Below are positions 1-8,059 of a stretch of 64,000 bases of DNA, piece after piece. Positions within the stretch are counted from its first letter, which is position 1. Every line of letters starts with the position of its first letter. The notes under the pieces are model-generated. The model had not been told where the DNA came from. It did no database searches and saw only the letters and a list, made by a program, of their open reading frames with translations. The stretch lies in the NCBI RefSeq assembly GCF_025244765.1, contig NZ_CP104209.1, forward strand, positions 558,001-622,000, in the 5' to 3' direction. A program made the position numbers and the translations under genes. This stretch comes from Empedobacter stercoris (GTDB lineage Bacteria; Bacteroidota; Bacteroidia; Flavobacteriales; Weeksellaceae).

Positions 1-250
1 GATTTTCGCCTAATAAGCTTCTTTTAATTTCTATAATATGAGCTTTAACTTTTAAACCTTTTTTTAATAATCTTGTGCGATTTAGATAATCGAACAAAAA
101 ATTAAATCCTAAGTACCCCATTAACAAACTACATAATAAAAATATTATTCCAAGTAGTAGGTTAAAAAATATTTCAAGATTTAAGAAAGAGCATAAAAGA
201 ACGAAACCTACACTTAAGAGTAAACATCCTATTGCTATTGACAATTTCAT
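1..250 (-). CDS. Partial small membrane protein, DUF3592-like
   Basis: A reading frame enters from beyond the left edge; 83 codons are visible from an ATG at 248-250 (complement), and the stop lies outside the window. The protein has two hydrophobic helices (residues about 3-24 and 28-52), then a basic, strand-like stretch with KKGLKVKAHIIEIK. Two helices followed by a G-x-x-V-x-A-x-I-x-x-I strand resemble DUF3592 membrane proteins, so that is a tentative family call. An in-frame stop lies 20 codons upstream of the ATG. Function unknown; no operon partner is visible. Confidence 0.5.
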   Translation of the reverse strand, partial: MKLSIAIGCLLLSVGFVLLCSFLNLEIFFNLLLGIIFLLCSLLMGYLGFNFLFDYLNRTRLLKKGLKVKAHIIEIKRSLLGEN

Positions 251-343
251 TATTCTTGCATTTGATTTGTATTTTTCACAAATCGTACCAAAAAAAATCT
301 TTTTGTCCTAAAAATTTGATATTATTTATCATTTACCACACCC

Positions 344-1000
344 TTAGTAGGCTGCAGTAAATCTTTCTTTAATGTACTTCGCATTTTCTATTTCATCTGC
401 AATGACAACCGCCACATCTTCTACAGACAAAACACTACGCCCTTCTTCATTAAAAACAGGCACATCTTTTCCAACTCTATATTTTCCTTTTCGCTCTCCT
501 GATGTTCCCTGATGCATTTCTGGTGCTGGAGAAAACATCGTCCAATCCAATTCATTATCTTGTTTTAGGATATTGTAATAATCTCTTGCAGCCAAAGCTC
601 CTTGCTTGATTTCTTCTGGAAAACCAGGAGCGTCTACAATTTGTACTTCTTTTTCGTCATTCACATATAAACTTCCTGCACCACCAATCACTATCAACCG
701 TTTTACGCCTGCTAACTTCGTTGCCTCTTCAATTGCTTTTGCTCCTTTTATATAATCTTCATAAATAGATGGATTTGACCACCCAGCATTAAATGCACTT
801 ACAACTACATCCGCCCCTTTCAGGTCTGTAGACAAAGCTTGTACATCATTTACGTCTAAGGCAACTTTTGCTACATTTTTGCTATCCAAAACTTTATCTG
901 TATTTCTTGCAAATGCTTTAATAGATTGATTTCTATCCACTAACTCTTCTACAATGTGTGAGCCTACAAAACCTGTTGCTCCAATTACTGCTACTTTCAT
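344..1000 (-). CDS. NAD(P)-binding oxidoreductase, YwnB-like atypical SDR
   Basis: A 218-residue cytoplasmic protein with a complete Rossmann fold start, VIGATGFVGSHIVEEL (GxxGxxG at residues 7-13), and the DVNDVQAL and DVVVSAFNAG segments typical of NmrA-like, atypical short-chain dehydrogenases that bind NAD(P)H. The usual YxxxK catalytic pair is not evident, as expected for this branch. It lies just downstream of an Rrf2 regulator on the same strand, the same pairing as ywnA-ywnB of Bacillus, which suggests it is that regulator's target, perhaps in a redox or electrophile response. The substrate is unknown. A palindrome (1029-1051) sits between the two genes. Confidence 0.85.
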   Translation of the reverse strand: MKVAVIGATGFVGSHIVEELVDRNQSIKAFARNTDKVLDSKNVAKVALDVNDVQALSTDLKGADVVVSAFNAGWSNPSIYEDYIKGAKAIEEATKLAGVKRLIVIGGAGSLYVNDEKEVQIVDAPGFPEEIKQGALAARDYYNILKQDNELDWTMFSPAPEMHQGTSGERKGKYRVGKDVPVFNEEGRSVLSVEDVAVVIADEIENAKYIKERFTAAY

Positions 1001-1028
1001 TTTTTATAATTTGTTTGATTAATTATAT

Positions 1029-1051
1029 ATTGTAATTAATATTGTTACAAT
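1029..1051. promoter_or_regulatory. Inverted repeat, candidate Rrf2 operator
   Basis: ATTGTAA and TTACAAT arms separated by 9 nt, located 29-51 nt upstream of the NAD(P)-binding gene. The right part, ATTGTTACAAT, is itself a 5-1-5 palindrome. The core TTGTTACA recurs in reverse orientation (TGTAACAA) in the inverted repeat at 1516-1536 upstream of the Rrf2 gene, which is why I suggest a shared operator. Binding is inference. Confidence 0.4.
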
Positions 1052-1067
1052 TAAATTCAAAAAAAAT

Positions 1068-1475
1068 TTACTGAAAATCATCAGAAAACTCTTTTAATGT
1101 TTTATGATTTAATGTTTTTATTAAGTCAGATTCCGCTTTATTAAATAAAACTTCAAGATTTGCGTTCATTTGTTTTCCAATTGGACATTCAGGATTTGTT
1201 TGATTCATTTTTCCGAAAATATTTTCGTGATTTACAATTTTATAAACATCTCCAAGTAAAATATCGGCTGCATTTTTCGTTAAAAAAATTCCACCTTCTT
1301 TCCCTTTCTTCGAATTGATATAACCTGCTTCTTTCAAAAACCTAATTTCACGACGTACAACAACTGGATTTACATTGATACTTCCTGCAATAAAATCAGA
1401 AGTAATTAATTGCCCCTGAAATTTTTCGGCCAAGACTAAAATATGTATAGCTGTTGCGAATCTTAAATTATTCAT
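1068..1475 (-). CDS. Rrf2 family transcriptional regulator (YwnA-like)
   Basis: 135 residues, the usual length for Rrf2 regulators. An N-terminal winged helix-turn-helix (about residues 1-65) ends in the family signature KKGKEGGIFLTK, the wing in which G-x-GG-x-x-L is conserved. Only one short cysteine-containing segment (PECPIGKQ) is present, so a three-cysteine iron-sulfur site like that of IscR is not evident and sensing may be through a thiol. Start ATG at 1475. The gene is divergent from a Crp/Fnr gene and precedes the NAD(P)-binding gene, which it probably controls together with itself through palindromes at 1029-1051 and 1516-1536. Family call is firm; target is inference. Confidence 0.85.
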   Translation of the reverse strand: MNNLRFATAIHILVLAEKFQGQLITSDFIAGSINVNPVVVRREIRFLKEAGYINSKKGKEGGIFLTKNAADILLGDVYKIVNHENIFGKMNQTNPECPIGKQMNANLEVLFNKAESDLIKTLNHKTLKEFSDDFQ

Positions 1476-1515
1476 TTTAATGATTTAATACTTCAAAAGT
1501 AATCTTTTATTTTAA

Positions 1516-1536
1516 ATGTAACAAATTTTGATACAT
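1516..1536. promoter_or_regulatory. Near-perfect inverted repeat, candidate Rrf2 autoregulatory operator
   Basis: ATGTAACAAA-T-TTTGATACAT: 10-nt arms with one mismatched pair, in the divergent gap between the Rrf2 gene (start 1475) and the Crp/Fnr gene (start 1584). It shares TGTAACAA with the palindrome at 1029-1051. It could control either divergent gene. Confidence 0.4.
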
Positions 1537-1556
1537 TATTATTGATTAAATTCTGC

Positions 1557-1564
1557 TAAATTTG
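1557..1564 (+). promoter_or_regulatory. -7 element TAAATTTG of the Crp/Fnr gene
   Basis: Exact match to the Bacteroidota -7 consensus TAnnTTTG, 19 nt before the start codon at 1584. The only upstream TTTG (1527-1530) is 26 nt away, longer than usual, so the -33 part is uncertain. Confidence 0.45.
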
Positions 1565-1583
1565 TAAACATACTGCTATATGT

Positions 1584-2159
1584 ATGGAAAATTATAAAAA
1601 ACATTTATCAACAATCATTGATTTAACCGAAGAACAATGGTCAAAAATAGAAAATGAATTGGTTGTAAAAGAATACAAAAAAAATGAGTTTATTTTAGAG
1701 CCAGGTGTATATTCTGAAGACTATTATTTTGTTGAATCGGGTGTTATTCGTTCTTACACAATTGATGATAATGGGAAAGAACATCTACTACAATTTGGAA
1801 CAGAAAATTGGATTGTAAGCGATCGAAACAGCGCTTTCTGTAAACAAAAATCTAAGTTTTACATTCAAGCAATTGAAGACTCGACAGTGATATTGTTAAA
1901 TGAAAAATTGAATGAACTAATTATTAGTTTGAACCCAAATTATTTAGCTGCACAAAACAAATTGATTCAGAATCATGTACGTAGTTTACAAGACCGCATC
2001 AATTTATTACTTGGTGCTTCAGCAAAAACGCGCTATTTAGAGTTTATGCGTTTATACCCCAACCAACTTTCTCGCATCCCCCAATGGATGATTGCCTCTT
2101 ATTTAGGAATCACGCCCGAGAGTTTAAGTAGAGTTCGTAAAGAAATTGCACATGGATAA
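1584..2159 (+). CDS. Crp/Fnr family transcriptional regulator
   Basis: 191 residues. The N-terminal cyclic-nucleotide-like beta roll (about 20-110; EYKKNEFILEPGVYSEDYYFVESGVIRSY) is followed by a long helix and a C-terminal helix-turn-helix whose recognition part is ASYLGITPESLSRVRKE. No cysteine cluster typical of oxygen-sensing Fnr is visible. Flavobacterial proteins of this type often have no known ligand. It overlaps the next gene by 8 nt, so the two are very likely co-transcribed. The DNA target is unknown. Confidence 0.85.
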   Translation: MENYKKHLSTIIDLTEEQWSKIENELVVKEYKKNEFILEPGVYSEDYYFVESGVIRSYTIDDNGKEHLLQFGTENWIVSDRNSAFCKQKSKFYIQAIEDSTVILLNEKLNELIISLNPNYLAAQNKLIQNHVRSLQDRINLLLGASAKTRYLEFMRLYPNQLSRIPQWMIASYLGITPESLSRVRKEIAHG

Positions 2160-2751
2160 TTATAGTTTTGAAATTTTTGTACCCGAAAAACCGAAAAAAA
2201 ACAACAAGCAAATTGTAAAATTGATTCTATCTTTTCTTGTTGTTACGGTAATCAGCTTTGTTTTTTTAGAATTGAAAGTTTTTAAAAATCAAACGTATTA
2301 TTACATTTTTATTGGACTTTTAGCAACAGTTGTGGCCTATTGGAATGGTTATTTCAAAAAACCATCAACAGAATTAAAAGGTAATTTTGATGGAAAACTT
2401 ACTTTCTCAAAAGATGGAATTTCAGTAAAAGATCAATTTTTTGCTGTTAAGGATTTATTTTCCATTGTAATTGATAATGATGATTATAAAGGAAAAGCAG
2501 TAAAATCATTTGGTGAATTTGAAACCCCAGAAGGTTCGCACGGAATTAGTAATTTGATAACATTAAAAACCAAAGACAAACAATTCATTGAAGTTTATTT
2601 CAAACAAAATTCGTTATCAGAATTTTCGAAAATAGAGCCTTTTTTAATCAATTATTACAAAAATAATCTACTTTCCGAAGAAGATTTAATTTCGATTATG
2701 CATTTAGAATATGACATCGATAAAAACGAATTAAAAAAGAAATTGAGATAA
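2152..2751 (+). CDS. Membrane protein of unknown function
   Basis: 199 residues from ATG at 2152. Translation could also begin at a TTG two codons upstream, but the ATG fits better. A short polar N-terminus is followed by two close transmembrane helices (about 24-43 and 49-66, the second containing YYYIFIGLLATVVAYW), then a soluble beta-rich C-terminal domain of about 125 residues. The layout resembles small sensor-like proteins with a YcxB/PH-like domain, but I cannot place it in a family. The 8-nt overlap with the Crp/Fnr gene implies translational coupling and a possible joint role. Confidence 0.7.
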   Translation: MDNYSFEIFVPEKPKKNNKQIVKLILSFLVVTVISFVFLELKVFKNQTYYYIFIGLLATVVAYWNGYFKKPSTELKGNFDGKLTFSKDGISVKDQFFAVKDLFSIVIDNDDYKGKAVKSFGEFETPEGSHGISNLITLKTKDKQFIEVYFKQNSLSEFSKIEPFLINYYKNNLLSEEDLISIMHLEYDIDKNELKKKLR

Positions 2752-2820
2752 TTAAATCAACCTCTATTCTCTCGCTATCATTATTTAATGTAATTTTGTA
2801 CCACTTTAAAATAAAAAAAT

Positions 2821-3576
2821 ATGCAACCAACAGCAGAATGGTTAAAAACTTGGGAATCTAAAAGAGAATTTACTTTGGCTCCTAACGACTTAGAAAAATA
2901 TTTTACCGATAAAGAAATTAGTGGAGTTGAGATTGACCAAATTGATTTGGGAGAAGTGTCTTTGCCTTCAGGAAAGATTTTTGTGAATGATCCTTTGGGA
3001 GAATATTTATCAATGGATAAAGATCCTTATTTCCTTGAAACACCAAAAGGTAATTTTCCTGTCACTGCAAGCATTGTAAAATTTGAAGACGATGGTGATG
3101 TTGAAAACTTAATTGGTTGTGTAAAAGTTGCTTTTACAGACGAAAAACCTGTTCGTTATGAAGAAGCAATGAAAGGAATCGAGTTGATTGAAGAATTACA
3201 AGAAGGAGAATACTTTGGTTTCTCAATCGAAAGTGGTTTAGCGACTATTGTTGATGCAGAAGCAAAAGATTCTTTTGTAAAATTTATCGATGAGTTCGAA
3301 AGTAAAGGTGATGCTAATTTATACGATGATTATTTTAACGCATTATTCGTAGAAAATGCTAAAAATAATCCTAAATATCAATCAGAAGAAGGAGATTGGA
3401 TCAATTGGACAATTCCAACAACAGAATTTAAATCACCAATTTTTCAGGCTGGTTTCGGAGAAGGAATCTATCCTGCTTATTTTGGATACAATGGAAAAGG
3501 AGAAATTGTTGCATTTTACATCCAATTCATCGATGCTGAATTAGAAGATTCAGAAGATGATGACGAATGGTTGTAA
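2821..3576 (+). CDS. DUF4241 family protein
   Basis: 251 residues, acidic, no signal peptide or membrane segment. It shows the landmarks of DUF4241: a central strand pattern leading to FPVTASIVKFED and a C-terminal GFGEGIYPAYFGYNGKGEIVAFYIQF (residues about 212-237), where the G-x-G-x-G-x-YP-x-Y motif is conserved. The tail is Asp/Glu-rich. Such proteins are often found beside toxin-immunity or SMI1-like genes, but no toxin is seen here; it stands alone with its own terminator. Function unknown. Confidence 0.75.
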   Translation: MQPTAEWLKTWESKREFTLAPNDLEKYFTDKEISGVEIDQIDLGEVSLPSGKIFVNDPLGEYLSMDKDPYFLETPKGNFPVTASIVKFEDDGDVENLIGCVKVAFTDEKPVRYEEAMKGIELIEELQEGEYFGFSIESGLATIVDAEAKDSFVKFIDEFESKGDANLYDDYFNALFVENAKNNPKYQSEEGDWINWTIPTTEFKSPIFQAGFGEGIYPAYFGYNGKGEIVAFYIQFIDAELEDSEDDDEWL

Positions 3577-3599
3577 TAGATTTTATCAAATAATATTTA

Positions 3600-3626
3600 A
3601 AATCCTTCAAGAAATTGAGGGATTTT
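3600..3626 (+). terminator. Rho-independent terminator after the DUF4241 gene
   Basis: AAATCCTTCAA/TTGAGGGATTT stem (one G-U pair) with a GAAA loop, followed by TTAT. Confidence 0.65.
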
Positions 3627-3638
3627 TATATTTAAAAT

Positions 3639-4038
3639 ATGTATCTTAAACTATTATATCTCATATTTAAACTGAATAAAAAACTCCTATTTTTCAATTT
3701 ACTTATTATAGGAACAATAAGTTGTTCTAAGAAAGTTGATTATCAAAAAGCAATTGAAGCTAATGGAAATTTATTTGATATGAATTATGAATTAAGAGGA
3801 AAAACATATGTATTCAATAATCAAACAACTTATTATTTTTATCTTAATACTGATACAATTGAATATATAAGAGTTCTTAAATCAAAAATTCTGGATGATT
3901 ATAAAAGGTTTGCGCAACTATAATAAACTATTTTACACTAAAAATACAGAAAATAAAAATACTTACGGTTTTAAAAATGAATATAAAATCTCTCAAAAAT
4001 TGAAAGATAATTGGTATTTATTGGAACAAATTGAGTAA
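3639..4038 (+). pseudogene. Small lipoprotein gene, apparently frameshifted
   Basis: The first frame gives 94 residues: a hydrophobic leader, a cysteine in GTISC (position 29, a loose lipobox), then a soluble stretch ending ...YKRFAQL. If one base is corrected near the A run at 3903-3906, reading continues in another frame for about 40 more codons (through NTYGFKNEYKISQ...NWYLLEQIE) to a TAA at 4036-4038, ending immediately before a strong terminator. The fit of that second stretch suggests one lipoprotein of about 130 residues broken by an indel, real or technical. No family recognised. Confidence 0.5.
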
Positions 4039-4043
4039 AAACA

Positions 4044-4071
4044 AAAAACTCCCGCAAATGCGGGAGTTTTT
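4044..4071. terminator. Bidirectional terminator between convergent genes
   Basis: AAAAACTCCCGCA/TGCGGGAGTTTTT, a 13-bp perfect stem with a 2-nt loop and an A tract and T tract on the two sides. It serves the lipoprotein gene (+) and dsbD (-). Confidence 0.9.
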
Positions 4072-4090
4072 ATCTGTATATAAAAGATAA

Positions 4091-6163
4091 TTATTTCGAT
4101 TTATATTTTACAATACCATCTTGTAACCATTTCAAGTAAACTTCTATATCAAGCTCTGCTTCTAATGGTTTAGAATAACGATTCAAATCTTTGTCAACCA
4201 CAATATAGTATGGTTGTGCATTGGCATTAAAATGTTCAATCTCGAAAGCTGTCCATTTATTACCAACTGTTTTTAAAGTTCTATTATTTAAATGTTTTGA
4301 AAAAACTTGTTCTTCCTTTGGTAAAGGAGTTTGCTCATCAACGTATAACGAAACTAAAACAAAATCTTCAGTCAACATCTTTTTCACACGCTCATCGCTC
4401 CAAACACGTTCTTCAACTTTACGACAATTTGCACAAGCATGTCCCGTAAAATCTAACAAAATTGGTTTGTTAACTTTTGTTGCGTATGCAGCTCCTTGTT
4501 CAAAATCTTTGAAAGCAGGAATTCCATGAGGTCCAGCAACCATATTTGGATCATCAAATTTAGCAGTTGTTTGTCCACCTCCTACACCTTCGTGGAAACC
4601 ACGTGGCGATTCAGAATAGGTCATTGGTGGCGTTAATCCACTTAACAATTTTAATGGACCTCCCCATAAACCTGGAATCATATAAATTGCAAAAGTTATC
4701 GATAATAATGCAAACAACATTCTTGGCACGCCAATCGTTTGCACAGGCGAATCTAATTCTAATCTAAATTTACCTAATAAATATAAACCTAAGAAGATAA
4801 AAATTGCAATCCAAAATGCTAAGAAAATTTCTCTTGGTAACCAATTCATTTGCCATACCAAATCTGCGTTTGATAAGAATTTTAAAGCAAAGGCTAATTC
4901 AATAAACCCTAACGATACTTTGATTGTATTTAACCATCCTCCAGATTTTGGCATCGAATTTAACCATCCTGGGAACATTGCAAATAATGTAAATGGAATG
5001 GCTAAAGCCAAAGAGAACCCAAGCATTCCTACAATTAATGAATAATAATTTCCTCCTTGCGTTGCTTGTACTAATAATGATCCAATAATTGGTCCTGTAC
5101 AAGAGAATGAAACCAATGCTAAAGTAAACGCCATAAAGAAAATTCCGATTAATCCTCCTTTATCAGCTCCTTTATCAGCTGCATTTACCCATTTACTTGG
5201 TAATGTCAATTCGAAAGCTCCGAAAAATGAAATAGCAAACACAATGAAAATAACAAAGAAAGCTAAGTTTACCCATGGATTTGTTGACATTTCATTTAGT
5301 ACCGATGGGCCAAAAATTACTGTTGCTAATAATCCTAATGCAACATAAATAACAATAATGGATAAACCATAAATAAATGCTTTTCCAACCCCTTCACCTT
5401 TCGATTTACTTTGTTTCGTAAACATACTTACAGTTAAAGGAATCATTGGGAAAATACAAGGCATTAACAAAGCTGCTAAACCTCCTAAAAATCCTAATGA
5501 AAAGATTTTTATTAATCCATTATCATGTTTTTCGTTATCTGCTAATAAAGACTCATCTACCTTTTTGATACTATCTTGAGTTGCAGGAACAGCTGCTACA
5601 GAATCAACTTCAATAGTGTCTTGTACAATTTCTTTTTCAACTACTGTATCTTTTATTTCAGCTACAGTTTCTTCTATTTTTAACTCCTCTTTTGTTTCTT
5701 CAACTTGTGCAGTTGGCGTTAATTTTACGCTACCACTTGTTTCATCTGGTGGCAAACAACGTTCGGCATCACACATCTGAAATTCGATTGTGTACGAAAT
5801 ATTTACAGGTTTATCACCTGTAACTTTTACTTTCTGAACAAATTTTACTTGGTTCTCAAAATACTTTTCATCTTGTTCAAAAATCTGGCTGTATTTATCG
5901 ATACGTTTTCCTATTTCTCGTACTCCACCAACTAATTTTGCATTGGCAGCTGGTTTAAATGCTGCACTTGCTGGAATTCCTATTCCTCCATCAGGATGTT
6001 TTGATGAATAAAGGTGCCAACCTTTATCAATTTTTCCTGTTACCTCAATTTCAAACTCATTTTGTCCAACCTCCTTCACCGAACTCGACCATTTTGCAGG
6101 ACTAAATAATTGTGCGTTGACTAAAATTGGAAACAAAAAAAGTATCCAAAGTTTCTTTAACAT
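4091..6163 (-). CDS. dsbD: Thiol:disulfide interchange protein DsbD
   Basis: 690 residues with all three DsbD parts. A signal peptide (about 1-17, ending VNAQ) leads into a periplasmic alpha domain with the cysteine pair CDAERC (about 130-135) and the PP that follows it. A long acidic linker precedes an eight-helix membrane domain with the two essential cysteines in LMPCIFPMIP and FSCTGPIIG. A C-terminal thioredoxin-like gamma domain carries CANC (HACANCRKVEE, near 580). It moves electrons from cytoplasmic thioredoxin to periplasmic thiols and cytochrome c maturation. It overlaps tilS by 7 nt, so the two are translationally coupled, a common flavobacterial order. Confidence 0.93.
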   Translation of the reverse strand: MLKKLWILFLFPILVNAQLFSPAKWSSSVKEVGQNEFEIEVTGKIDKGWHLYSSKHPDGGIGIPASAAFKPAANAKLVGGVREIGKRIDKYSQIFEQDEKYFENQVKFVQKVKVTGDKPVNISYTIEFQMCDAERCLPPDETSGSVKLTPTAQVEETKEELKIEETVAEIKDTVVEKEIVQDTIEVDSVAAVPATQDSIKKVDESLLADNEKHDNGLIKIFSLGFLGGLAALLMPCIFPMIPLTVSMFTKQSKSKGEGVGKAFIYGLSIIVIYVALGLLATVIFGPSVLNEMSTNPWVNLAFFVIFIVFAISFFGAFELTLPSKWVNAADKGADKGGLIGIFFMAFTLALVSFSCTGPIIGSLLVQATQGGNYYSLIVGMLGFSLALAIPFTLFAMFPGWLNSMPKSGGWLNTIKVSLGFIELAFALKFLSNADLVWQMNWLPREIFLAFWIAIFIFLGLYLLGKFRLELDSPVQTIGVPRMLFALLSITFAIYMIPGLWGGPLKLLSGLTPPMTYSESPRGFHEGVGGGQTTAKFDDPNMVAGPHGIPAFKDFEQGAAYATKVNKPILLDFTGHACANCRKVEERVWSDERVKKMLTEDFVLVSLYVDEQTPLPKEEQVFSKHLNNRTLKTVGNKWTAFEIEHFNANAQPYYIVVDKDLNRYSKPLEAELDIEVYLKWLQDGIVKYKSK

Positions 6164-7464
6164 ACTGTAATGTTTAAAAAGTTTTTACTTGTTTCTGTTG
6201 TTTTGAAACGTTCATCCAAACGATGGTTCACCACCCAAATAATTTGATCTTTTTGGTCACAAAGCAACCATACCTTCTCTTTTTCTAACTTAGAGAGTTT
6301 CAAATCTTTCATAAACTTACTCATCAGTTTTTTTTGTCCATTCATTCCGATTGGATAAAAGAAATCTCCCTCTTTCACTTTTCTTAGTTTAAGTGGAAAC
6401 AAAATTGATGTAAAGTCTACTATTTCTGTAGCGTTTTCGTGTGGATTTATCGATTTCACGAACTTCAAATTTAACGAATTGATTTCAATTAAATCATCAA
6501 AAATTGTTATTTCGTCTTCATTTTCTTCTTCTATTGGTTGAAGCAACAAATTCTCTCGATTTTTAACCAATCGATAAGTTGTTGATTTTATTTCACTTCC
6601 CGTTTCCGCATCCAAAAATTTCAGAAGTTCTTTACTCGAATAAAAACCATATTTTTCGAATAAATAATACAAAAAAGTTTCTAAAGGTTGAAGTGATTTT
6701 AATGGATTAATTTCAATCTTTATTGGATTATCTCCTGAAAATAAATCAGTTCTGACTTCTTCTACTTTATTTTGTATAATTTGATAATTATCATTGATAT
6801 GACTTAAACTTGCCAAAAAATTCTCATCAAACTGAGGATGAAGTTCTTTTAAAACAGGTGTAATATGATGACGAATTTTATTTCTGGTATATTCATCTGT
6901 CGCATTTGTGTAATCTTCTCGCCAACTAATTTCATTTGCTTCTGCATATACTAACAACTCATTTTTTGTAAAGTTTAAAAGCGGACGGAATATTTTTCCA
7001 TTATCAGTTTGCATTCCAATCAAACCTTTCAAACCTGTTCCACGAGATAGATTAATCAAAAACGTTTCGATATTATCATCCAAATGATGCGCGGTAACCA
7101 AAATATCCAAATGATTTTGTTGCTGAACTTGCTCAAACCAATCATAACGCAAATTTCGGCAAGCCATTTCTACCGAATAATTACCTGTTTTTTGATAAGC
7201 TGCAACGTCAAAACGAACCGAATGAAAGGGAATATTCAATTTTCCACAATATTCTCTCACTAATGCCTCATCTTTATCTGCATCTACTCCACGCAATTGA
7301 AAATTACAATGAGCCACTTGAAAATTTGCAGAAGTTTGACGAAATAAATCCAACAAAATCATACTATCAACTCCCCCACTTACAGCTAATAGATAGCCAT
7401 GTGTGTTAAAATCGTGTTGATTTAAAAGTAAGTTAAACTCTTGTTGAATGGATTTATTTTTCAT
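6157..7464 (-). CDS. tilS: tRNA(Ile)-lysidine synthase TilS
   Basis: 435 residues from ATG at 7464 (an in-frame TTG lies three codons upstream). The N-terminal PP-loop ATPase motif SGGVDSMIL (about 31-39) and the following conserved segments GVDADKDEALVREYC and TAHHLDDNIETFLINLSRGTG define TilS. The C-terminal domain ends with the KLRKVKEGDFFYPIG and KKLMSKFMKDLKLS segments that bind tRNA. It converts C34 of the CAU-anticodon tRNA-Ile to lysidine, an essential step. Upstream partner of dsbD in one operon. Confidence 0.94.
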   Translation of the reverse strand: MKNKSIQQEFNLLLNQHDFNTHGYLLAVSGGVDSMILLDLFRQTSANFQVAHCNFQLRGVDADKDEALVREYCGKLNIPFHSVRFDVAAYQKTGNYSVEMACRNLRYDWFEQVQQQNHLDILVTAHHLDDNIETFLINLSRGTGLKGLIGMQTDNGKIFRPLLNFTKNELLVYAEANEISWREDYTNATDEYTRNKIRHHITPVLKELHPQFDENFLASLSHINDNYQIIQNKVEEVRTDLFSGDNPIKIEINPLKSLQPLETFLYYLFEKYGFYSSKELLKFLDAETGSEIKSTTYRLVKNRENLLLQPIEEENEDEITIFDDLIEINSLNLKFVKSINPHENATEIVDFTSILFPLKLRKVKEGDFFYPIGMNGQKKLMSKFMKDLKLSKLEKEKVWLLCDQKDQIIWVVNHRLDERFKTTETSKNFLNITVC

Positions 7465-7543
7465 GAAATACAAATGTTCGAAATTAGAAATTATTCCTGA
7501 AATAGTGTTACACTATTTTTCCTTGTTCTTATAAAATTTACCA

Positions 7544-7571
7544 ATAAAAAAACCTGAAAAATTTCAGGCAA
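7544..7571 (-). terminator. Terminator after the second Rrf2 gene
   Basis: On the minus strand CCTGAAA/TTTCAGG (7553-7568), followed by a run of seven T, immediately after the stop of the Rrf2 gene. Confidence 0.7.
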
Positions 7572-7574
7572 AAT

Positions 7575-7982
7575 TTATTTTAAACTTTCTAATGATTTAT
7601 TTTCAAGGATTTCTAATGTCGAATCTCTTAATTCTACCATTACCTTATTCAAAGTGCAAACGCCTTCGTTGGGGCAATCGTCGCATTTTTCGTAATAATT
7701 TTTACTAACACAGGGTAAAAGCGCAATTGGACCTTCTAAAACACGAATCAAAGAGGCTAAACTAATATCCTTTGCTTCTTTTGCTAAATAATAGCCACCA
7801 CCTTTTCCTTGTTTTGAATTGACAAATCCCATTTTTTTTAAATCCAATAAAATTGCTTCCAAGAATTTTTTAGGGATAACTTCCTTTTCAGAAATTTGCC
7901 CAATCAATACTGGCTTACTACTTTCTTGTCTGGCCAAATGAGCCATCGCTTTTAGTCCGTATTTTGTTTTTTTTGATAACAA
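7575..7982 (-). CDS. Rrf2 family transcriptional regulator with three-cysteine region
   Basis: 135 residues with the canonical opening LSKKTKYGLKAMAHLA, the wing KQGKGGGYYLAK (about 57-68) and a C-terminal cysteine cluster CVSKNYYEKCDDCPNEGVC (about 92-110). Cysteines in this place bind an iron-sulfur cluster in IscR and NsrR, so a redox- or cysteine-responsive role is likely, but the ligand is not provable here. No ATG is available in frame: an in-frame TAA precedes the reading frame, so the start is TTG at 7982. Monocistronic with its own terminator; the target is unknown. Confidence 0.85.
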   Translation of the reverse strand: MLSKKTKYGLKAMAHLARQESSKPVLIGQISEKEVIPKKFLEAILLDLKKMGFVNSKQGKGGGYYLAKEAKDISLASLIRVLEGPIALLPCVSKNYYEKCDDCPNEGVCTLNKVMVELRDSTLEILENKSLESLK

Positions 7983-8059
7983 TTTTATATGATTTAATTA
8001 CAAAAATAACGTTGATAGTTGTATAAAACAAATATAAGATTAAAACGGTTGAAATGATT

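Noticed and set aside
4221-4529. Long plus-strand reading frame antisense to dsbD
   Set aside because: It is the complement of the conserved thioredoxin part of dsbD, has no family match and no promoter, and comes from codon bias of the true gene.
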